From positions 6,510,001-6,574,000 of the forward strand of contig NC_046674.1 of the NCBI RefSeq assembly GCF_003369915.1: a DNA stretch of 64,000 nucleotides, given 5' to 3'. A model generated the notes under the pieces. That model was not told the origin of the DNA. It worked only from the letters and a program-made list of their open reading frames with translations, and did no database searches. Below are positions 56,816 through 64,000 of this stretch, piece after piece. Positions within the stretch are counted from its first letter, which is position 1; every line of letters starts with the position of its first letter. The translations under genes were made by a program, and so were the position numbers. This stretch comes from Drosophila miranda (taxonomy: Eukaryota; Arthropoda; Insecta; Diptera; Drosophilidae).

Positions 56816-58926
56816 CACCACTTCTGGCGCATAAATCATAAACTCGGCTCATGTTGAAAGATGGACAAAATAAACATCGTTCTATCGTATACTTACAGGT
56901 TTATATCCCCCGATTATAAAAAACAATGGGGATATGTTAGGTAAGTACACTTGATTGAATACTACATGTAGTTCCATCTTTATTTTATTTGCTTCTCTAC
57001 TTCCAAACATAAACCACATTCAAAATGCCTTAGGATTTAAACAATATCATCTTTTACATCTGTATTTGATGTAAACGTATCTGTTTCTGTTTGACAGGAT
57101 TTAGCTTTCATTAAGCCATTTCTTTCTCTTCAACGTTCCTCGGTGTAGGGGGTCACAATCTTTTAAATACTGAATGCATTAGTTATACAATATTTAAATT
57201 AAAAATATGATGGAATAAATGCTACGTCGTGCTGTTAATAAACAGCGAGTGCTGCTGATGTTCAGAATGCGTCTGTCTGCCAGGCATTTCTGTGTGTTTT
57301 GTTGTTTCCTTTTGTTATACCATTTATTATTGTTGAAAAGCTAATTTAGTTTATTAAGTACGTATGGTTTCTCTTTTAGAGCTGCCAACAGTTGATGGGG
57401 AAATAATATCATTTAGACTAGATGGTAAAAGTGTCATGCAAATTATATGGTTTTAAGATCAGTTTGGTGGTGGCGAAAGCGTTATCCTTACAGCGAAGGA
57501 AGCTAAAGGAGATTTATTGGCAATGAATAGGCATTCGCGATGGTGTTTGTGGTTCCCATTCCCTGGATGATCATTAGAGATAATAATAATTGTTTTCTTG
57601 ATATTACCGGGATTGGGGGGTGGTTCGAAGTCGGACTCGAGAAACGATTTTCAGTAGAGCTTTAGGTATATCGTAGATATTAGGGAAGCAACGAATACAC
57701 ATTTCGCTGTTAGAAGTAATGGCGGGGTACAAATCGTAAACGAATCTATAAAATAGTAGTCACAAAATTGAGATTATTAATTAATACCGGGGGAATAATA
57801 ATTGCCATTGAACTATTATATGTACAATATATATGTAGGTTCTCTGGCTTGTCAGATCTCGTTTCATGGTTTTAATGATAACTTAATGCATAATCATTAT
57901 ATTTAAGTCTCACAGAACTGTTTTTTGTTTAACGCACTTAAAGTCGACTTATTATAATTTGGGACACTCTTTCCAAGGATCCTCCAATCGAGGTCGAGTA
58001 TAACCCGATACTCTCACGTATATATTGTCGTTCTCACTACTACATAGCTTTCTTGGTGGCTATTACTTTCTTTCCGCTCGACAAAGGAGGAGTAATTATA
58101 TTCAACCAAAGACTATACAATACCAAGATGTCGCATGAGGAACAAATGCTTTTTCAATTTTCGTTTGACGCTTCATGGTACGGGCGCGCGGGGCTAGTAC
58201 TTCAATTCTCTTTTACGCTACCTTCGCCTCCGAAGTGCTACTCGGCTTCGTCAATGCCTCGGTCAGCACGAGCTCGAGCCAACCCAGAAATATGCTTGTA
58301 GTTGTGTATATGTGAAACCCCGCGCGCTCCCTCGAGCCTTTTGGGTCCTAAAGTTAGGACCCGCCATAGAACAGCTTTTTGGTCGCTCATGCGACATCTT
58401 GGTATTGTATAGTCTTTGATTCAACTCTTTACGGGATAATATTTTATATTAATAACAACGGAATGGTATGGTTTTTTTCCAGCTTTTTTATGGGTAGTTG
58501 AGCGTTTTTGGGAAGTACATATATACATATTCTGTGTCTGTTTATCTGTGTGTTTTGGCTTTGTATGTTTTTTAAGATGGGTGTAAATTAGTTTGGCTTG
58601 GCATTCGGATGCTCAGCTTCTTCCCAATAAACGCATCGAAACCCCCTTTTGAGATATACCCCAGATATACTATCTGATTGAAAGGAATATATGTTTTGTG
58701 TGATGTGTAGTTTACCCTGTTGACATATTCTGTTCTGTTCTGTTCTGCTCTCGATATATAGATATGTTATATATCTGCTATATATATAGTCAGGTACGCG
58801 CTGCATTTCTCTAGTTAACATTCCTTTCACTGTTTAGTGGAAATCTACTACGAGGAACATTTCTTTTTGTTAAGTGTATGGGAGAAGTGGGGTGAGGGAT
58901 ATATTGTGTGTTTTTTGAATTAATGT
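53278..58926. other. Noncoding part of copy B
   Basis: Mirrors 44552-49783: poly-G, a (CA)n tract at 54335-54374, the GGTCCAG repeat at 56003-56054, the dispersed repeat at 56219-56472 and the inverted repeat at about 56890-56948. It differs by scattered single-base changes and by the transposon at 58107-58418. No gene is supported. Confidence 0.5.
58107..58418. mobile_element. 312-bp terminal-inverted-repeat element (MITE), 7-bp target duplication
   Basis: Ends are perfect inverted repeats of 33 bases or more (CAAAGACTATACAATACC onward to GTCGCATGAG). They are flanked by direct repeats ATTCAAC at 58100-58106 and 58419-58425. Copy A carries the empty site with a single ATTCAAC, which proves insertion. 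There is no transposase. A 7-bp duplication suits P-superfamily relatives such as 1360/ProtoP, an inference from memory. Confidence 0.93.
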
Positions 58927-61443
58927 TTATAGTCCCTCGTGTTTGCCGCTTGGCTGCGACTCGCTCGCCTCCAAATCCCTCGATTCCCCCTCCACGGGAA
59001 CAACATTCGGCCCTTCCGCATCCCCGTTCTCGTCATCATCGTCATCACTGGAGTCCGCAAAGGTGTGCAAGGTAAGTCTGGCTTGGAAATCGTTCAAGGC
59101 CTGCTCGAAAAGATCGATGGTGTGCTGGTTGCTGGCTATCACCTGCTGGGTGTTCAACAGATCCTCTGTGGCGCTGAACAGGAGATCTTGCATAGAGCTG
59201 GAGTGTGAGGAGGCAAGCGAGCGCGATGTATGTGCAACTGCTCCTGGTGCTGCTGCTGTTTCAGAGTCCTGTAGATTGTTTGACATGATTTGCTCACCGC
59301 TGCTGCTGCTGGGATCCTCGCTGATGTTGCTGGCCGCCAGTCCCCGCGTCAGCTCATCCGCATGGGCCAGCGTGGAGCCAATGATGTCGCTGGCAATCCG
59401 GATGGCAGCGTCTGTGGCGGCAATTGTGGAAATGAAACTAGACGCAGCTGCTGCTGCTGTATTTGTCGTCGGTGGATTGGGTGCTGGTCGGCTGAACACA
59501 GTATCGCTGGTCACCTGGTTGCCCTCGATCCGGAGACCGGCCACTCCTTTCTTGGGTATGGTGGCCAAATCCCTTTTCACACGGCGGCAACGAGTGGGCT
59601 CGTTCTGACGCTGTTGCACTAGCTGCTCCAGATCGACCACGTAAACATAGCCGGCCACGAGTATGGAGCAGGATTTTTCGCCCTTCTTGAAGGCCTCCTC
59701 AATGTCCTGGCTGGTGCGGTCATCGTATTGCCACCAACCTAAAGATATATTTACGACAAGAATGTTTTTGGAGTGCGACCTCGTTTGGGTCGTTAATCAC
59801 AGTTTGTTTCGTGTTCTTTGGTTATTTTGGATGTGGGGATGGGCGGCGGTGGATGGGGGTTGAGGGATGGAATTTCGGATTGTGGTTAGTTGGAAGCGGG
59901 GGGCATGGGAATCCCGGCCACGCCTTTGTAGTTGGCAGGTGGTGGGTCCCCGTTACGGCGCCTCTGAATGGCTCGAGTCTTGAATGGGTACGGCTGAATC
60001 TGGCGCATTTTACAAAAGTCGATGAAACATATAAACCCATAAATCATCACCATCAATCGACTGAGGTGATGATTCTCACTTGCGGCGCTGCTCTGCGGCT
60101 CAGCGCCGCCACCGGATACGTACAGGTGTTCTATTTCATCAGGATCATTCGAAATATTGATACGGCGCCAACCATTGCCACGCCGTTCTGGTTCTTGAGA
60201 CTGCAACGGCGACGGCGGCGATGGTACCTCCTCCTGGGGATTATCCTTCTTATAGGTCTCGTATTTCTCAAAGCCCTCTTCGATCTCTTCGTTGGTTCGC
60301 TTATCGTAGGCCCACCAGCCCTCTAAATTGTGGTGAGTGGTGAGGGGTGAGTGTTTTTTGGTCTGGGCTGATGAGTTATCGTCTGGGAAATGCGGGGCGC
60401 CCGACACCAGAAATTATGCATGCTAGACTTACCGTTGCGTCCCTCGTAGTACCATTGATAGCCATCCTCAGTGGCGCGGGTGGCGCAAATGTCCTCGATG
60501 CCATTCACCAGGGTTGGGTTATCCAGAAATTCGGTGGGGATCTCGCGTCGGCACATGGCACAACGACGATTCTTGTAAGCAACTCCCTACAAAAAGAGAC
60601 ACGGGATACATTTCGTTAGATAAATGCCGTCTCCCCCTCCACGCAAGCCACTGCCGTTGGATCCAGTTGCAAGCTCTCCCAGCAGCCAACTGGAAAATGC
60701 ATTCAAGTGCTAATTGAAATACTTGTCCAAGGCCCAAACTTGTTGGTGATCAAAATTTGAAATTGGACAAGTTTTCAGCCGGAAGCCAATGGAAACATGT
60801 ATCTGTGCTGTGCACGATTGTGCCACCTGGTAACTGGCAACTGGTGGCAATGCTAATCAATCGAACTGCCAGCAGGCACCAAAGGGCTCAGAACAGCCTT
60901 GAACCTGCCTACGTGCTCCACGATACTCGCTCACCAACGGCGAATATTCAAAACTCGATTTGACGACGCGCTTCGCATAGGCAAGTGGCGGCGGAGAGGC
61001 TTCCGCATTTCGCGGGGCGGGTACTACGCACCTTTATGCAAAGGAAGCAAAAAATGTGGCCGCAAGGGAGACGAGCTGGATGGATGCAAGTCTGGAGGCA
61101 GACGGCGCATTCCAAGGGAGCGCCCCCTGTGCCGGATGCTCCATCAAATGCGGGAGGACCTACAAGAAGAAAAAAAAAGGCATACAGCGGGTGAACACAC
61201 GATTGACGGTTGCCTGGGTTGAAGGGGCTTACCCGTTTCCCCGTTGGTGGCGGTGGCCACAGGAGAGGCTCCTGTCTGAGGAGCAGCGCCAACAATGCCA
61301 CTGGCGTCACGGGCGGCAGCAGCAGCCGAAGTGGACGGCATGTCGCGGGTGAGATCAATGGTCTCCAAGTACACCAATTCCTCCTCTTCGTCTGAGGCAA
61401 TCACGATGACTTCGTTATTTATATCTTCGTTATAATTCGACAT
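58927..61443 (-). CDS. Iduna: Iduna (RNF146), poly(ADP-ribose)-directed RING E3 ubiquitin ligase, intact copy B
   Basis: Standard exons on the minus strand: 61443-61233, 61159-61032, 60586-60433 and 59738-58927 (TAA), all in phase, giving 434 residues. A C3HC4 RING is formed by C88, C91, C103, H105, C108, C111, C122 and C125. The WWE domain spans about 150-232 ([46 protein letters not shown]). The tail is Ala/Ser- and Asp/Glu-rich. Known role: the WWE binds iso-ADP-ribose in PARylated proteins such as Axin, which switches on ubiquitination; in flies it acts in Wingless signalling. A DRE lies 150 bp upstream. An alternative WWE exon lies between exon 3 and the last exon. Confidence 0.93.
59886..60322 (-). 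CDS. Iduna: Alternative WWE-like terminal exon of Iduna-B
   Basis: 145 codons after an ATTTAG acceptor, joined G|AG to exon 3, ending [11 protein letters not shown] then TAA; the full product would have 309 residues. It starts [18 protein letters not shown] and later has [15 protein letters not shown] and NYKGVAGIP, both alignable to the two halves of the normal WWE domain. A stretch of about 60 residues, rich in Pro, Ser, Glu and Asn ([20 protein letters not shown]), separates them. Mutually exclusive splicing is inferred from the geometry and phase. No donor was assigned inside this exon. Confidence 0.7.
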
Positions 61444-61593
61444 TTCGTTAACAACTAAAACTTATTTAACAATACAAAAAAACGAAGGGAACGTCTCGGA
61501 CGTATGTTTTCGTTTTTTTTTTCGTTTCTCAACAACAAAAAAGTGAAACAAAAAATGGTAGGCTATTAGGGATGTCCAATTGATATACTAATA

Positions 61594-61601
61594 TATCGAT
61601 A
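61594..61601. promoter_or_regulatory. DRE upstream of Iduna-B
   Basis: TATCGATA about 150 bp before the start codon, the same as in copy A. Confidence 0.5.
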
Positions 61602-61974
61602 TATTTGGTGTGGTTGTAATATATTTGAGTGATACTTTTTGAAGGGTTCGATACTTTTGTGCGATGAACGCAACTTAACGGCGCCTTATTTCAAAATCTT
61701 TGTTGGTACTTCCGTGCCCAGGAATGCCCACGCCCAGAATATTGCTCACTCCGCATACATTTTGCTGACCCATACCACTAACCACACAGTGAATATGTAT
61801 GTGTCAGCTTATACAAAGAAATACAGATTTTGCTGCGTACGCTCCCAGGTCTTCGGCGCTGGTAGGATTTTATGTATATACTATGTGGACTAATAGCTAG
61901 TATAAACTTGGTTTGCGGCAAGCGTCTTTGCGTCTAGCCGTATTTATTTTTACATATTTTTTTTAGCATAGGGG

Positions 61975-62250
61975 CCTAGTGGTGGCAAAAAGTTGCGTCC
62001 ATTTTGAACGCATGAGCGTCTGCACTTTGCCCTTAACTCAACATATTTCCACTTTTGTGCAACTAATAAAAACAAAAACTTGCTCCAAAAAAATATCTAC
62101 TTTAAACTAATTTTGTCTCTAGATAAGACATTTTTGTAAGCCCGTGAGGCCACAAGGACACTGCTGGAGATATGGGAGGAGAAAATCAATGGTTTTCATG
62201 GTGTGAGAAATAACTCCCACAAACTGTACAAAGGGAAATAAAAAATAAAT
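61975..62250 (+). pseudogene. Myb/SANT-like domain fragment, left copy
   Basis: Text around 62168-62235 reads WEEKINGFHGVRNNSHKLYKG. This resembles the start of Myb/SANT-like DNA-binding domains found in transposon-derived and MADF-type insect proteins. The same protein and the preceding AAAAAGTTGCGTC(C/T)ATT recur at 63465-63640. Stops on both sides make it non-functional. Confidence 0.4.
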
Positions 62251-62323
62251 ACTTATGAGGGCTAAGTGTCCTTCGTCCATTTTCGTATCGTTTTCCATAA
62301 TTTTGTTTCGTTAAAAAGTCCGA

Positions 62324-62385
62324 TATCGATAGGAAATCCGCGGCTGTGTAAAAAGGCTGCTGTTTCCACTGGACGCATATCGATA
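62324..62385. promoter_or_regulatory. Two DRE sites upstream of the 163-residue ORF
   Basis: TATCGATA at 62324-62331 and at 62378-62385, about 380-440 bp before the ATG at 62768. They suggest a DREF-type promoter. Confidence 0.45.
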
Positions 62386-62767
62386 TAATTCATCGCACAC
62401 GCAATTAAGGACTCTCATCTCTGATGCATATTAACTAGTATTGGGTAAACATTGCTCTTTTGGTGAACATGTTCACTTGTTCTTTTTTAGTAAGTAAGTC
62501 AACTCACTCAAATTGCTCACTGTTCATGCACAAATCCCTAAGCACCACAGTGCTCCTGATTGCTATTTCAACTCAGTCTAAGGCATCCCCCCAAATCTGG
62601 TTCAGTCTTTAGGTCTTTGGAAACAATGCCAAGAGCATTGACATGTTGTGACTGCTTGAAGAAAATACAGCATTACTATAGAATTCATTGCCAGAAAAAC
62701 ATCTATCAGCAACAACAAAAAAAAAAATTCAAAACCAAAGCCGATCTTAACGTGTTAAAACCAAATC

Positions 62768-63259
62768 ATGTACAGAATCAAAAAGAGACCCAACCAGATC
62801 GTTGCTAAAACGCGTAGCGGTCTGTTTCGTAACATTGAAAGTCTCGACAGTATCAAGCCGAGCAGCAAGAAGAAGGGGAGTATCGATCAAAACAGCCTGG
62901 AGCCCATGGAGGAGGACAATATTCCGCGTCCGGTCTTTCGACGCCGTCTCTCGAAACGTGCTTCATCAACCGGGCAGAACGAGCATGATATGATATCACC
63001 ACAGGATGAGGATATCATAAACTACATAAATGGCTCATGGAACCTGTTAGTGACACCGAATCCCAGTGACTTGAGCATGACAGCCAACAATACAATTGGT
63101 CCGGAGGAAAGCATCTTGGTCAATACACAGGCTGACACCGACTCATTGGGGACTGTTTGGATAGAGCCCCCTAGTCCAGAGTTGGAGAATTTCAAGCCCT
63201 TCGATTTGGAATCCTGGTGGAGTCGTCGCTTGTTCGAGAGCATTACCAAAGACATATAA
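62768..63259 (+). CDS. Unrecognised 163-residue protein
   Basis: An intronless ORF from ATG 62768 to TAA. An in-frame TAA four codons upstream fixes this ATG as the first. The N-terminal third is basic (MYRIKKRPNQIVAKTRSG, PVFRRRLSKR). The middle is acidic and Ser/Thr/Asn-rich. The C-terminus is compact and aromatic (WIEPPSPELENFKPFDLESW, WSRRLF). No domain is recognised. The balanced codon use and the conserved-looking C-terminal motif argue for a real, fast-evolving nuclear or chromatin-associated small protein. That is inference. Confidence 0.55.
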   Translation: MYRIKKRPNQIVAKTRSGLFRNIESLDSIKPSSKKKGSIDQNSLEPMEEDNIPRPVFRRRLSKRASSTGQNEHDMISPQDEDIINYINGSWNLLVTPNPSDLSMTANNTIGPEESILVNTQADTDSLGTVWIEPPSPELENFKPFDLESWWSRRLFESITKDI

Positions 63260-63464
63260 TAGGGAGTCTCAATTATTATTATTATTTCATTTATCAACAC
63301 TTTTACAAAATGGGCTGAATTGGGTTGTGCGAGTGTGTAAAATAATAACAACAACAATAAGACAATTGAATGTTCTTTTCGTAGCAATCAATAACTATGA
63401 CTATGCTGTATTCACGCGTGGGTAGCCTAGACTTTATTCGGTAGTTGTGGTAGGAAAAGCATTA

Positions 63465-63640
63465 GTGGTAGGAAAAAGTTGCGTCTATTCGGAATATTGG
63501 ACCATTTTCGGCCATAAAGACATGGCTGGATGTATGGGAGGAGAACTTCGATGGCTTTCGTGGCGCAAGGAAGAGCTCCCACGAACTGTCCAAAGAAGTG
63601 GCTGAATTTAATAAGCACATAAATACTATCAAATCAGCTT
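63465..63640 (+). pseudogene. Myb/SANT-like domain fragment, right copy
   Basis: Around 63520-63640 the text reads TWLDVWEENFDGFRGARKSS followed by HELSKEVAEFNKHINTIKSAF, better preserved than the left copy. A shared upstream block, AAAAAGTTGCGTCTATT, ties it to 61975-62250. No start codon or complete domain is present, so it is a remnant. Confidence 0.45.
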
Positions 63641-64000
63641 TCTCGGGACGATTTCCAATGAAAATATGCTCGACTTATTTAGGCTTTATGCATTCCAGTG
63701 GTTGTCTGTGCAGCTCCCACATTAATAATGCTTTATTTAATTCAACAAAAAAAAAAATCAATTAAAATTATATGCTTCATTGGATGCAACACCTTTTGCC
63801 ACTGTGTGTGCCATCTCTCCCGTCCACCCATCTGGCCATCTGCCCATCTCCCACCTGTCGAAGGGGCATTTAACTTCATAAAAATTGACAGCCCTTGCCC
63901 AGAGGAGTGTTCGGACAGGCGCGAGGCAGCATCACGCACTTTTTAATATGCAGCCAGCATGCCACGAAAGTCCCCAAAAAAAGTGAAACACAACAACAGT
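63641..64000. other. Right-end spacer, possibly the leader of a gene cut off by the window
   Basis: No complete gene. An ATG at 63959 opens MPRKSPKKVKHNNS and runs off the end, so it may be the start of a basic protein. Evidence is too short to decide. Confidence 0.25.

Larger units (their letters stand above)
52462..61724. repeat. Tandem segmental duplication, copy B (9,263 bp)
   Basis: The second unit of the tandem pair. It is longer than copy A mainly because of a 319-bp transposon insertion (element plus target duplication) and because copy A has lost 175 bp and about 22 bp. After 61724 the sequence becomes unique. It contains the intact Iduna-B and a second wnd-type first exon. Confidence 0.92.
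61725..62767. other. Spacer right of the duplication
   Basis: Unique sequence with a decayed Myb/SANT-like fragment (61975-62250). Two DRE palindromes (62324-62331 and 62378-62385) probably belong to the promoter of the next ORF. A short frame from 62626 (MPRALTCCDCLKKIQHYY) is open but not in frame with that ORF. Confidence 0.4.

Noticed and set aside
58053-58301. An 82-codon frame in copy B
   Set aside because: It runs from flanking sequence into the transposon insertion and has no counterpart in copy A.
1-64000. tRNA, rRNA and bacterial-type signals (ribosome binding sites, operons, riboswitches)
   Set aside because: No cloverleaf or rRNA text was recognised, and the genome is a eukaryote with introns, so bacterial signals do not apply.

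Overview
This is nuclear DNA from a fly of the genus Drosophila, not a microbe. Genes carry short introns (about 55-110 bp) with GT-AG ends. Coding sequence is GC-rich at third positions, UTRs and introns are AT-rich, and DRE (TATCGATA) and Ohler motif-1 (GGTCACACT) promoter elements recur. The gene set (ash1, Taf6, lush, Lon, TRAPPC8/l(3)76BDm, asf1, wnd, Iduna) is that of cytological region 76B, Muller element D. Sequences and repeats differ enough from D. melanogaster that I infer another species, possibly of the obscura group; the species is not proven from the sequence.

Layout. 1-3.6 kb: 3' part of an ABCF3 ATPase gene (+), converging on a mitochondrial rRNA 2'-O-methyltransferase of the MRM3 type (-). 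3.6-5.9 kb: an intronless proteasome beta-6-like gene (+) followed by a broken LDL-receptor-A-like gene. 6.4-13.6 kb: ash1 (-). 14.8-16.9 kb: Taf6 (+). 17.3-19 kb: an unrecognised small gene (+) whose second intron holds lush on the opposite strand. 21.1-22.6 kb: a clip-type serine protease (+), converging on mitochondrial Lon (-, 22.7-26.3 kb). Lon is divergent from PIG-F (+). PIG-F converges on TRAPPC8 (-), which is divergent from asf1 (+). 33.5-36.6 kb: a large uncharacterised gene (+). 38.1-41.2 kb: wnd/DLK kinase (-), with a probable further first coding exon at 44.4-44.6 kb.

The right third is dominated by a tandem segmental duplication. Copy A is 43,736-52,459 and copy B is 52,462-61,724. 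Each unit carries one copy of the presumed wnd first exon and a whole Iduna (RNF146-type PAR-directed E3 ligase) gene. Iduna-B is intact. Iduna-A has a 175-bp deletion that destroys the ordinary WWE exon. In both copies a second exon, lying between the RING exons and the ordinary WWE exon, encodes what looks like a diverged second WWE domain with a long insert.

By eye, base changes between the copies are concentrated in the RING exons (12 changes in 493 bp, all amino-acid changing) and in this alternative WWE exon (about 10 replacement, 4 silent). A 443-bp intron beside them has no substitutions. This pattern, a young E3-ligase duplicate that has lost the standard PAR-binding exon but keeps and rapidly changes an alternative one, is the strongest candidate for something undescribed here. 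The main caveat is that two haplotypes joined in tandem by the assembler could look similar. Copy B also carries a 312-bp terminal-inverted-repeat element with a 7-bp target duplication. Beyond 61.7 kb there is one unrecognised 163-residue ORF flanked by two decayed Myb/SANT-like fragments.
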